Assembly: GCF_002836515.1 (NCBI RefSeq)
Contig: NZ_PJBC01000002.1
Coordinates: 140,477-204,476 of the forward strand
Direction of reading: 5' to 3'
Length of the DNA: 64,000 nucleotides
Source: Pseudomonas sp. Choline-02u-1
GTDB taxonomy: Bacteria; Pseudomonadota; Gammaproteobacteria; Pseudomonadales; Pseudomonadaceae
Positions 56,502-64,000 of the stretch are shown piece by piece (the first letter of the stretch is position 1; every line of letters starts with the position of its first letter). A model generated the notes under the pieces. It was not told where the DNA came from. It saw only the letters and a program-made list of their open reading frames with translations, and searched no databases. The position numbers were made by a program, and so were the translations under genes.

Positions 56502-56602
56502 CAGCAAACTGTACTGCTTGAAGTTTTTCCTAACTGTCCGTGGGTTTGCCGGGCGGCGTGGGATAGGGTCAACACCTGAATGACCCTGGATGGACTGCCT
56601 CG

Positions 56603-57217
56603 ATGAATCTCTCGCTTGATCTGCTGTTGGGCTTTGCCCTGTTTGCCCTTGTCACCTCGATCACACCGGGGCCGAACAACACCATGTTGCTGGCGTCCGG
56701 GGTCAATTTCGGTTTCAACCGCACCATTCCACACATGCTCGGCATCAGCTGCGGCTTCTTTCTGCTGGTGGTGGCGGTGGGCTTTGGTCTTGGCGCGGTG
56801 TTTCAGGCCTATCCGATTCTTTACACGGTGCTGCGTTATGTCGGCGCGGCGTATTTGTTGTACCTGGCGTGGAAAATCGCTCATTGCGGCCCGGTCGGCG
56901 ACAGTGCCATCGGCGAGGCTAAACCGATCAGCTATCTGGGCGCCGCAGCGTTCCAGTGGGTCAATCCCAAGGCGTGGATCATGGCCATCGGTGCCATCAG
57001 CACGTATACGCCGATGCAGGGTTACTTCTACAACGTTGTGATCATCGCGGCGGTATTCGCCATCATCAACCTCCCAAGTGTTGGCCTGTGGGCGGCATGC
57101 GGCACGCTGTTGCGCAATGTGCTCAAAGAGCCGCGCTGGTTGCGCGTGTTCAATTGGGGGATGGCGGCGTTGCTGGTGATCTCGCTGTATCCGTTACTGC
57201 TCGAAAGCTTTCACTGA
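56603..57217 (+). CDS. LysE/RhtB-family amino acid exporter
   Basis: 204 residues, the family's usual length. Six membrane helices, with the signature SITPGPNNTMLLASGVNFGF after the first helix, YVGAAYLLYLAWKI and FQWVNPKAWIMAIGAIS in the middle. LysE/RhtB members export amino acids or small amines from the cytoplasm. The substrate is unknown. It precedes the cysteine desulfurase gene by about 200 bp with no clear operon link. Confidence 0.9.
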   Translation: MNLSLDLLLGFALFALVTSITPGPNNTMLLASGVNFGFNRTIPHMLGISCGFFLLVVAVGFGLGAVFQAYPILYTVLRYVGAAYLLYLAWKIAHCGPVGDSAIGEAKPISYLGAAAFQWVNPKAWIMAIGAISTYTPMQGYFYNVVIIAAVFAIINLPSVGLWAACGTLLRNVLKEPRWLRVFNWGMAALLVISLYPLLLESFH

Positions 57218-57422
57218 CGCATTGCTTCAATCGCCGGCCCGATGCCTGTTAAGCTCGGTTTCAGGAGCGTTCCTACGCACTTTTAAATGAAGCCCTACTT
57301 CTTTAACGGCATCCGATCAGGTATTGATGACGCTCTCGAACCCATGCACAGCTCACGAGGCTATGCATGGTCATTTGCAGACACGAGCCTCCTGATCCCG
57401 GAACACGCTCTGCGAGTCCTTT

Positions 57423-58589
57423 ATGAACACACGTCCGTTGTATTTCGATTACGCCGCCACCACCCCGGTGGACGAGCGGGTCATCCAGGTGATGATCGAA
57501 TGTCTGGGTTTTCACGGTAACTTCGGTAACCCGGCGTCCAGTTCCCACGCTTTCGGCCAGCAGGCCCGGCAGACGGTCGAGCAGGCACGTCGGCAAGTCG
57601 CCGATCTGGTCGGCGCGCAACCTGAGCAGATCGTCTGGACCTCCGGTGCGACCGAGTCCAACAACCTCGCGCTCAAAGGCGTTGCCCAGGCCCGTGGCAT
57701 CTCGGGCGGCCATATCATTACCAGCCAGATCGAACACAAGGCCATCCTCGATACTGCCCGGCAATTGCAGGATTCAGGCATTGCCGTGACTTATCTGGTG
57801 CCGGACGCCGAAGGCTTGATCACCCCGCAAGCGGTCAGCGAAGCGATGCGTGACGACACCTTTCTGGTGTCGCTGATGCTCGTCAATAACGAGCTGGGTA
57901 CGCTCAACGATGTCGAGGCGATTGGCGAAGTGGTGCGCAGTCGGCGGGCGTTGTTTCATGTCGATGCCGCGCAGGGCGCTGGCAAGGTCGCAATCGATCT
58001 GAGCCGCTGGCCGGTGGATCTGATGTCGTTTTCCGCACATAAACTCTACGGCCCCAAGGGCATCGGCGCCTTGTATGTCGGCCCGCACGCGCAGCAACGC
58101 TTGCATGCGCAGATCCACGGCGGCGGTCACGAAGGTGGCCTGCGCTCCGGAACCCTGGCGACTCATCAGATTGCGGGGATGGGCGCTGCTTTCGCTTTGG
58201 CCGTCGACGCATTCGATGAAGAGAAAAAGTCCATCATCGCTTTGCGCGAACGCTTGCTTGAACAGCTTTTGAAGTTGCCCGGCGTGCGCCTCAACGGCAG
58301 TGCCTCGCAACGTATTCCGCACACCCTGAGCCTGACCTTCAGCGAAGGCGATTTCAACAGCGCCGCGTTGAGCCATTCGATCGCATTTTCTGCGACTTCC
58401 GCGTGTAATTCCGCGAGCAATGCGCCGTCCCACGTGCTGTTGGCGTTGGGGCACGATGCGCGACTGGCAGGGCGCACCATTCGCTTGAGCCTCGGGCGGT
58501 TTACCACCGTCGAGGACGTCGAAAGGGCCGTCGAAATGATTACTACCGCCTGCGCCAGTGCCCCGGCATTCTGGGCGACAGGGCTTTAA
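57423..58589 (+). CDS. Cysteine desulfurase, IscS-like
   Basis: 388 residues. PLP-dependent class V aminotransferase fold with FDYAATTPVDERV, TSGATESNNLALKG, IEHKAILDTARQL, the PLP lysine K207 in FSAHKLYGPKG and the catalytic persulfide cysteine C328 in SATSACNSAS. It removes sulfur from cysteine for iron-sulfur or thio-cofactor synthesis. It is not in an isc operon, so it is a second desulfurase. The upstream 205 bp hold no other gene. The M24 aminopeptidase gene follows. Confidence 0.92.
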   Translation: MNTRPLYFDYAATTPVDERVIQVMIECLGFHGNFGNPASSSHAFGQQARQTVEQARRQVADLVGAQPEQIVWTSGATESNNLALKGVAQARGISGGHIITSQIEHKAILDTARQLQDSGIAVTYLVPDAEGLITPQAVSEAMRDDTFLVSLMLVNNELGTLNDVEAIGEVVRSRRALFHVDAAQGAGKVAIDLSRWPVDLMSFSAHKLYGPKGIGALYVGPHAQQRLHAQIHGGGHEGGLRSGTLATHQIAGMGAAFALAVDAFDEEKKSIIALRERLLEQLLKLPGVRLNGSASQRIPHTLSLTFSEGDFNSAALSHSIAFSATSACNSASNAPSHVLLALGHDARLAGRTIRLSLGRFTTVEDVERAVEMITTACASAPAFWATGL

Positions 58590-58654
58590 ACAGACGCTTT
58601 CCATGGCCGAGAAGGCTGCGAACAATAATGATGACGCGATTAGCAGGAGACATG

Positions 58655-60463
58655 ATGAGTTCCCACACCTTGACCGAAGGATCGGTGCCTCAGCGCTTGG
58701 CGCATACCCGTGAGCTGATGCGCCGCGAAGGCATCCATGCGCTGCTGGTGCCGTCCGCCGACCCGCATCTGTCGGAATACCTGCCGGGTTACTGGCAGGG
58801 CCGGCAATGGCTGTCGGGTTTCCACGGTTCGGTCGGTACGCTGATCGTCACTGCTGATTTCGCTGGGGTCTGGGCCGACAGCCGTTACTGGGAGCAGGCG
58901 ACCAAGGAACTGGCCGGCAGCGGCATCGAACTGGTCAAGCTGCAACCGGGGCAGCCGAGCCCGCTGGACTGGCTAGCCGAGCAAACCCCCGAGGGCGGTG
59001 TGGTGGCGGTCGATGGCGCGGTAATGGCAGTGGCTTCAGCGCGCACGCTGGGCAGCAAACTCGAAGCAGGCGGCGCTCGCCTTCGCACCGATATCGATTT
59101 GTTGCAGGAAATCTGGCGTGATCGTCCAAGCCTGCCTGACGCGCCGATCTATCAGCATCTGCCGCCGCAAGCGACCGTCAGCCGTGGCGAGAAGCTCGCT
59201 AAATTGCGCCAGACCTTGCAAGAGCGTGGCGCCGACTGGCATTTCATCGCCACCCTGGATGACATCGCCTGGCTGTTCAACCTGCGCGGCGGTGATGTTT
59301 CGTTCAATCCGGTGTTCGTATCGTTTGCCCTGATCAATCAACAGCAGGCGACGCTGTTCGTGGCGCTGAGCAAGGTCGATGCCGATCTGCGCGCCGTGCT
59401 TGAACAGGATGGCGTGACCCTGCGGGACTACAGCGAAGTAGCCGATGCGTTGCGTGCTGTACCAAGTGGCGCGAGCCTGCTGGTCGATCCGGCGCGAGTG
59501 ACTACAGGTTTGCTGGATAATCTGGACAGTGGCGTAAAACTGGTCGAAGGCTTGAACCCGACCACGTTGGCCAAATCGCAGAAAAGCGAGGCCGACGCCC
59601 AGCACATCCGTAAAGCGATGGAGCAGGATGGCGCGGCGTTGTGCGAGTTTTTCGCCTGGCTGGAATCGGCATGGGGGCGCGAGCGCATCACCGAACTGAC
59701 CATCGACGAGAAACTCACCGCTGCCCGTGAGCGTCGTCCCGATTACGTTTCGCTGAGCTTCAACACCATCGCCGCGTTCAACGCCAACGGTGCGATGCCG
59801 CACTATCACGCTACCGAAGAAGAGCATGCGCTGATCGAGGGTGATGGTCTGTTGCTCATCGATTCCGGTGGTCAATACCTCGGCGGGACCACAGACATCA
59901 CGCGCATGGTCCCGGTGGGGACGCCGACGCAAGAGCAAAAGCAGGATTGCACGCGCGTGTTGAAAGGCGTGATTGCCTTGTCGAGGGCACGATTCCCCAA
60001 AGGCATTCTGTCACCGCTGCTCGACGCCATCGCCCGCGCGCCGATCTGGGCTGACAACGTCGACTACGGGCACGGCACTGGTCATGGCGTGGGGTATTTC
60101 CTCAACGTGCATGAGGGGCCGCAGGTGATTGCCTATCAGGCTGCACCAGCGCCGCAAACGGCTATGCAGCCGGGGATGATCACTTCGATCGAACCCGGTA
60201 CTTATCGTCCAGGCCGCTGGGGTGTGCGCATCGAGAACCTGGCGATGAACCGCGAGGCCGGCAGCAGCGAATTCGGCGAGTTCCTCGAGTTTGAAACCCT
60301 GACGCTGTGCCCGATCGATACCCGTTGTCTGATTGCAGAGCTTTTGACGCAAGAAGAGAAGCAGTGGCTGAACGACTATCACCGCGAAGTCCATGAGCGT
60401 CTGAGCCCATTGCTTGAGGGGGCGACGCTGAGCTGGCTGAACGAGCGCACTGCGGCCATTTGA
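58655..60463 (+). CDS. M24-family Xaa-Pro aminopeptidase
   Basis: 602 residues from the ATG at 58655, which has AGGAG seven bases upstream; the earlier ATGs at 58628, 58631 and 58652 are worse placed. Two creatinase-like N-terminal domains are followed by a pita-bread catalytic domain (about 330-590). Metal ligands: the two Asp in LLLIDSGGQYLGGTTDITRM, His in HGTGHGVGYFLNVHEGP, and Glu in SIEPGTYRPG and GVRIENLAM. It cleaves an N-terminal residue before proline in peptides in the cytoplasm. Confidence 0.93.
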   Translation: MSSHTLTEGSVPQRLAHTRELMRREGIHALLVPSADPHLSEYLPGYWQGRQWLSGFHGSVGTLIVTADFAGVWADSRYWEQATKELAGSGIELVKLQPGQPSPLDWLAEQTPEGGVVAVDGAVMAVASARTLGSKLEAGGARLRTDIDLLQEIWRDRPSLPDAPIYQHLPPQATVSRGEKLAKLRQTLQERGADWHFIATLDDIAWLFNLRGGDVSFNPVFVSFALINQQQATLFVALSKVDADLRAVLEQDGVTLRDYSEVADALRAVPSGASLLVDPARVTTGLLDNLDSGVKLVEGLNPTTLAKSQKSEADAQHIRKAMEQDGAALCEFFAWLESAWGRERITELTIDEKLTAARERRPDYVSLSFNTIAAFNANGAMPHYHATEEEHALIEGDGLLLIDSGGQYLGGTTDITRMVPVGTPTQEQKQDCTRVLKGVIALSRARFPKGILSPLLDAIARAPIWADNVDYGHGTGHGVGYFLNVHEGPQVIAYQAAPAPQTAMQPGMITSIEPGTYRPGRWGVRIENLAMNREAGSSEFGEFLEFETLTLCPIDTRCLIAELLTQEEKQWLNDYHREVHERLSPLLEGATLSWLNERTAAI

Positions 60464-60471
60464 TCGACTTG

Positions 60472-60499
60472 CCCAAGGCACTGCTCACAGTGCCTTGGG
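60472..60499 (+). terminator. Hairpin after the aminopeptidase gene
   Basis: CCCAAGGCACTG (60472-60483) and CAGTGCCTTGGG (60488-60499) form a perfect 12-bp stem with a four-base loop, but no T run follows, so it may end transcription only partly. Confidence 0.6.
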
Positions 60500-60507
60500 G
60501 CTTGGCT

Positions 60508-61104
60508 TCAATCCTGGCGCAATGCCTCTTCTACGAAGTCGAGTCGATCCTGACCGAAGAACAACTGATCGCCAATGAACATGCTGGGGGCACCGAAAAC
60601 GCCGCGCTTGATGGCTGTCTCGGTGTTTTCCTTGAGGGCGGCTTTGACTGACTCATCGTTGGTCAGCGCCATTATCTCTCGGGGATCGAAGCCGTTTTCA
60701 GTCAGCACCCCGGCGATGGTTTGCGGGTCGTTGAGGTTACGGCCGTCCACCCAAAGCGCCCTGAACAGGCAGTCGACGAACTCCCCGAAACGCTGCGGCT
60801 GGTACAACTGCATGCCAGTGACGGCACGCATCAACATCAGCGTGTTGATCGGAAAGTGCGGATTGAACCTGAGCTGGACGCCGTAGCGCCTGGCGAAGCG
60901 ATCGAGGTCCTGGAACATGTAGCGACCCTTGGCCGGAATGACTGCTGGCGAAGCGTTGCCGGTGGCTTTGAACACACCACCCAACAACATCGGGATGTAG
61001 ACCAATTCACTCTGGGTTTCGGCGCAGATTTTCGGTAGCTGGGTGTGCGCCAGATACGTAGTGGGGCTGCCGAGGTCGAAAAAGAACTCCACGGTTTTCG
61101 TCAT
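60508..61104 (-). CDS. 2-hydroxychromene-2-carboxylate isomerase/DsbA-like protein
   Basis: 198 residues from the ATG at 61104 (MTKTVEFFFDLGSPTTYLA); upstream in-frame starts to 61341 lie in the neighbouring gene. This is the thioredoxin-fold HCCA isomerase/GST-kappa family: FFFDLGSPTTYLAHTQLPK, YMFQDLDRFARRYGVQLRF, PINTLMLMRAV and VFGAPSMFIGDQLFFGQDRLDF. The members bind glutathione and isomerise ring-fission products. It is probably co-transcribed with the SDR gene 40 bp upstream. The substrate is unknown. Confidence 0.88.
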   Translation of the reverse strand: MTKTVEFFFDLGSPTTYLAHTQLPKICAETQSELVYIPMLLGGVFKATGNASPAVIPAKGRYMFQDLDRFARRYGVQLRFNPHFPINTLMLMRAVTGMQLYQPQRFGEFVDCLFRALWVDGRNLNDPQTIAGVLTENGFDPREIMALTNDESVKAALKENTETAIKRGVFGAPSMFIGDQLFFGQDRLDFVEEALRQD

Positions 61105-61144
61105 GATCAAGTTGCTCTTATTGTTGTAATCAGGAGGGGAGGGC

Positions 61145-61873
61145 TTACCAGCGTTCATTCCATGGGCGCAGGTCCAGTTCGAAGGTCCACGCATCCCGTG
61201 GCTGACTGTGCAGATACCAGTAATTTTCAGCGATGTGCTCTGGATTGAGAATGCCGTCCTGGTCCCTGGTTGCGTATTTTTCGGGAAAGCTGTTGCGAAT
61301 GAAATCGGTGTCGATCGCACCATCAACCACAACATGGGCAACGTGGATGTTCATCGGCCCCAGTTCCCTGGCCATGCTTTGCGCCAGTGCGCGGATGCCA
61401 TGTTTGGCTCCGGCAAAAGCGGCGAATCCTGCAGCACCGCGCAGTCCGGCAGTGGCTCCGGTAAACAGAATCGTGCCGCGCTGACGGGTCACCATACGCT
61501 TGGCCACTTCACGGGCGTTAAGGAAACCTGAGAAGCAGGCCATTTCCCAGATCTTGAAATATTTGCGCGCGGTTTCTTCGAGAATACTGCACGGCACGTT
61601 GGCGCCGATGTTGAAGACAAAGGCCTCGATAGGACCAACGCGGGCCTCGATGTCTTCGATGAGAGCGATGACGTCTTCTTCCTTGCGCGCATCGCAGGCA
61701 AAACCATGAGCCTCACCGCCCTCAGCGATGATTGCGTCAACCAATGGCTGCAGTTTGTCGGCGCTGCGCCGGGTCACGCAGGCAATGAATCCTTCACTGG
61801 CAAAACGCTTGGCAATCGCCCCGCCCGTGGCGTCGCCTGCCCCAACAACCAGCACGACCTTCTTGTTATTCAT
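61145..61873 (-). CDS. SDR-family oxidoreductase with Phe in the catalytic Tyr position
   Basis: 242 residues. A Rossmann fold with VVGAGDATGGAIAKRFA and NIGANVPCSI replaces the usual TGxxxGxG and NNAG motifs. The catalytic YxxxK reads F153-A-G-A-K157, so the general-acid tyrosine is missing, a feature of a group of SDR-like proteins with unclear activity. The C-terminus is AWTFELDLRPWNERW. It is divergent from the TetR gene, and two palindromes lie between them, so it is likely the regulated gene. Confidence 0.87.
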   Translation of the reverse strand: MNNKKVVLVVGAGDATGGAIAKRFASEGFIACVTRRSADKLQPLVDAIIAEGGEAHGFACDARKEEDVIALIEDIEARVGPIEAFVFNIGANVPCSILEETARKYFKIWEMACFSGFLNAREVAKRMVTRQRGTILFTGATAGLRGAAGFAAFAGAKHGIRALAQSMARELGPMNIHVAHVVVDGAIDTDFIRNSFPEKYATRDQDGILNPEHIAENYWYLHSQPRDAWTFELDLRPWNERW

Positions 61874-61892
61874 GGGTGAATCCCTTTGGGTT

Positions 61893-61917
61893 AACGATCG
61901 TTTAGTTAACGAACGTT
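61893..61917. promoter_or_regulatory. Twin TetR operator
   Basis: AACGATCGTT (61893-61902, perfect palindrome) and AACGAACGTT (61908-61917) are repeated at a 15-bp spacing in the gap between the divergent SDR and TetR genes. Confidence 0.75.
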
Positions 61918-61964
61918 ATGCTAGGATTCGGGCAGCGTCAAGGCGATCTATTTCGGGAGAGGGC

Positions 61965-62534
61965 ATGCGTTATTCAGCTGGACACAAATCGGAAACCCGC
62001 GAAAGGCTGCTGCAAAGCAGCGCGCTGTCGGCAAAGAAATCGGGGTTTTCCACGGTGGGCGTGGATGGCCTGATGAAAGCAATCGGTTTGAGTGGGGCCG
62101 CGTTCTACAGCCACTTTTCCTCCAAGGATGCCTTGTTCGCTGCCATCGTCGAGCGAGAGCTGAGTGAGAGTCTTGAGCGCCTTGGTGGGCAGGGCGGTGC
62201 AGATCGGCAGCGGCTGGAGCGTTGTCTGAAGCAGTACCTGAGCATGGCCCACGTCGAGCAACCTGAGGTCGGTTGCGCGCTGCCGTCATTGGGCGCGGAG
62301 ATTGCCCGTGCCGATGTGCAGGTGCATGAGCAGGCTGAAGAATGGATTTGCCGCCTTCAGCAGGGCTGGGCTGAGATACTGGAAAGCGAGAGTCTGGCCT
62401 GGTCGGTGCTGTCGCAATGCGTGGGTGCATTGGTGGTCGCGCGAATGCTGGCAACACCGGACGTGCAGCGTACGGTGTTGCGCTCGAGCCATGAGGAAAT
62501 TACGCGTCAGCTCACTTCGCCACGAGCCGAGTAG
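61965..62534 (+). CDS. TetR-family regulator
   Basis: 189 residues from the ATG at 61965 (GGGAGAGGG upstream). The HTH reads VDGLMKAIGLSGAAFYSHFSSKDALF with the recognition segment SGAAFYSHF. The C-terminal domain has Cys residues (CALPSLGAEIARADV, LSQCVGALV) and is otherwise helical, close to the TetR_C group that responds to electrophiles or aromatic compounds. It probably represses itself and the divergent SDR-isomerase pair through the twin palindrome. The ligand is unknown. Confidence 0.88.
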   Translation: MRYSAGHKSETRERLLQSSALSAKKSGFSTVGVDGLMKAIGLSGAAFYSHFSSKDALFAAIVERELSESLERLGGQGGADRQRLERCLKQYLSMAHVEQPEVGCALPSLGAEIARADVQVHEQAEEWICRLQQGWAEILESESLAWSVLSQCVGALVVARMLATPDVQRTVLRSSHEEITRQLTSPRAE

Positions 62535-62816
62535 TTATTTGCAGATGACGATCATGCTGCGGCTGGTATAACCGGCGGGGTTCAAGCCGAACGGATAATC
62601 GCCAGGTTCTTCCACAGCATCGCCGGATTTGGCGATCACCTTGTAACCCTTGGGAGCGCAGGAGTTGGCGGCGCTGGTGTAGCACTTGTCCCATGAGGAT
62701 GAAAGTCCGGAACAATTGATATGCAGCCCTTTCTTGCCGCGCTTGACCTGCGTTTCCGAGGTCGCTGCGCAACTTGCGATCGCCAGCAAGGCGATCATTA
62801 GCAAAATTCGTTTCAT
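62535..62816 (-). CDS. Small cysteine-containing lipoprotein
   Basis: 93 residues from the ATG at 62816 (AAGGA upstream). A lipobox in AIASC predicts lipidation at Cys16. The mature part has four cysteines (HINCSGLSSSWDKCYTSAANSCAPKGYKV and the final IVICK), likely forming disulfides. I do not recognise the family. Its stop abuts the stop of the convergent TetR gene, so the two share no gap. Confidence 0.82.
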   Translation of the reverse strand: MKRILLMIALLAIASCAATSETQVKRGKKGLHINCSGLSSSWDKCYTSAANSCAPKGYKVIAKSGDAVEEPGDYPFGLNPAGYTSRSMIVICK

Positions 62817-62984
62817 TACCATCCTTAATAGCGGCCGCGAGTCTGTTGCTCGGGTCTGCCTGTATTCGCTCGCGTTTTCAGCGTTGTGCCGTCCTTTGCG
62901 AAAAAATCCATGCCTGGCGATGGGTTACGGGGTTAAACATGGCCTAAATAAGCGCCAATTACCAGACCCACTTCTTATTACGCT

Positions 62985-63872
62985 TCAGTCGGCAGCGACA
63001 GCAGGCTTTGCACCGCTGCCCATGGTCATCGTCGCACCCACGGAAGCCAGAATAATGCACAGGATGGCCAGCCATTGTGACAGGGAAAGGTATTCCTGAA
63101 GAAAAAGCAGTCCTGATAGCGCGCCGAACGCTGGTTCGATACTCATTAAAGTGCCGAAGGTGCGTGCGGGCATTCGAGTGAGAGCCACCATTTCCAGGGT
63201 GTAGGGCAGGGCGGTAGACAGAATGGCGACTCCGATAGCGACGGGAATCAGTGATGGTGTGAGCAGCGCAGCGCCGGCATGAATGATGCCGATCGGCGCC
63301 ACGAACAGCGCGGCGATCATCACCCCCAATGCTGCAGTGGTCACACCGTTGTCGGCGCCGGCCTTCTGTCCGAACAAAATGTATAGCGCCCAGCAGACTC
63401 CGGCCCCCAGCGCATAACCCGCGCCGACCAGATCGATCCCTGCAGTGGTGACGCCGGTTGGGATCAATAAAAGCAAGCCGGCTGCAGCAAGCGCGATCCA
63501 GACAAAATCGATGGCGCGGCGGGAGGCATATATAGCTACGGCCAGAGGGCCGGTGAATTCCAGCGCAACGGCGATGCCCAGTGGCACTGTCCGCAACGAC
63601 ATATAGAAGAGGAAATTCATCCCGCCCAAAGCCATTCCATAGACGATCACCGTACGCAGGGACTTGGCGGTCAGCTTTGCACGCCATGGGCGAAGCAACA
63701 GCAGCATGATCACACTAGCGAAGATCAGGCGAAGGGTGGTGGTCCCTTGTGCTCCGATAATCGGGAACATGCTTTTCGCCAACGAAGCGCCGGACTGGAT
63801 GGATGCCATGGCTATCATGAGCAGGCCAACCGGGAACAAACTGGAGGCAAGGGAGCGGGGTTGGTCATTCAT
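62985..63872 (-). CDS. EamA/RhtA-family exporter
   Basis: 295 residues with ten membrane helices, starting at the ATG at 63872 (upstream in-frame residues to 63935 look unused). EamA motifs occur in both halves: IQSGASLAKSMFPIIGAQGTTTLRL, EFTGPLAVAIYASRRAID (first half) and GVCWALYILFGQKAG, SIEPAFGALSGLLFLQEYL (second half). RhtA exports threonine and homoserine, and other members export other metabolites. No adjacent regulator gene is seen on its strand. The window ends 128 bp upstream. Confidence 0.89.
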   Translation of the reverse strand: MNDQPRSLASSLFPVGLLMIAMASIQSGASLAKSMFPIIGAQGTTTLRLIFASVIMLLLLRPWRAKLTAKSLRTVIVYGMALGGMNFLFYMSLRTVPLGIAVALEFTGPLAVAIYASRRAIDFVWIALAAAGLLLLIPTGVTTAGIDLVGAGYALGAGVCWALYILFGQKAGADNGVTTAALGVMIAALFVAPIGIIHAGAALLTPSLIPVAIGVAILSTALPYTLEMVALTRMPARTFGTLMSIEPAFGALSGLLFLQEYLSLSQWLAILCIILASVGATMTMGSGAKPAVAAD

Positions 63873-64000
63873 TACAGGGCAGCATCCAAATAAAAGCAAA
63901 AGTGTTGTTATGGTAGTGGGCAATATACTGCGCACTGGAGAGAGTCGCGTCTATATATAGGAGACGTTTTTGTTGATTTGAAAGAAAAGCGAAATTAACG

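Noticed and set aside
57287..57520. Possible 77-residue leader peptide before the desulfurase gene
   Set aside because: It overlaps the desulfurase start in another frame and shows no coding features.

Overview
The window is chromosomal DNA of a Pseudomonas of the fluorescens group. Evidence: high GC with dense operons, a complete-looking PvdL pyoverdine synthetase with PvdS, PvdH, an MbtH-like protein and an eight-gene fpvGHJKCDEF operon, REP palindromes (GCGAGCAAGCCCGCTCCCAC type), and Pseudomonas-typical gene neighbourhoods. I see no rRNA, tRNA, CRISPR array, phage or transposase gene.

Layout. 1-12.7 kb is housekeeping: a Kef-type antiporter (cut by the window edge), a glutaredoxin-like protein, a small gene under a textbook LexA box, an RluA-family pseudouridine synthase, molybdenum cofactor genes (mobA, moaB-moeA), lipid kinase yegS, a NarL-type two-component pair, a cheV chemotaxis gene behind a sigma-28-type promoter, a MOSC protein, ppnP and an exonuclease. 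12.8-22.0 kb is the acyclic terpene utilisation cluster atuABCDEF with divergent atuR and a twin palindromic operator whose cores lie exactly 40 bp apart.

22.0-54.5 kb is an iron region. A siderophore-type acetyltransferase (PvdYII-like), the sigma factor gene pvdS and the 13-kb NRPS gene pvdL come first. PvdL reads FAAL-T-C-A-T-C-A-T-E-C-A-T and has no thioesterase. pvdH makes the diaminobutyrate that PvdL uses, and the MbtH-like protein supports adenylation domains. The fpv operon encodes the inner-membrane reductase and ABC system that remove iron from ferripyoverdine in the periplasm. PvdS-type promoter boxes (TAAAT-N16-CGT or one mismatch) lie before the acetyltransferase, pvdL, pvdH and the mbtH-like gene, and a Fur-type site lies before pvdS. 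Other pyoverdine peptide synthetases and the receptor are not in the window.

A disulfide/copper block (dsbD-dsbE-dsbG divergent from a DsbRS-like two-component system, 39.1-45.5 kb) sits between pvdL and pvdH. Between dsbD and dsbR lies a lower-GC gene for a four-repeat hemopexin-like protein, the most unusual item here.

54.6-64 kb holds a VOC protein, soxR with a divergent SoxR-box-controlled monooxygenase, a small lipoprotein, a LysE exporter, an IscS-like desulfurase, an M24 aminopeptidase, a TetR-controlled SDR/isomerase pair with a twin operator, a small lipoprotein and an RhtA-like exporter.
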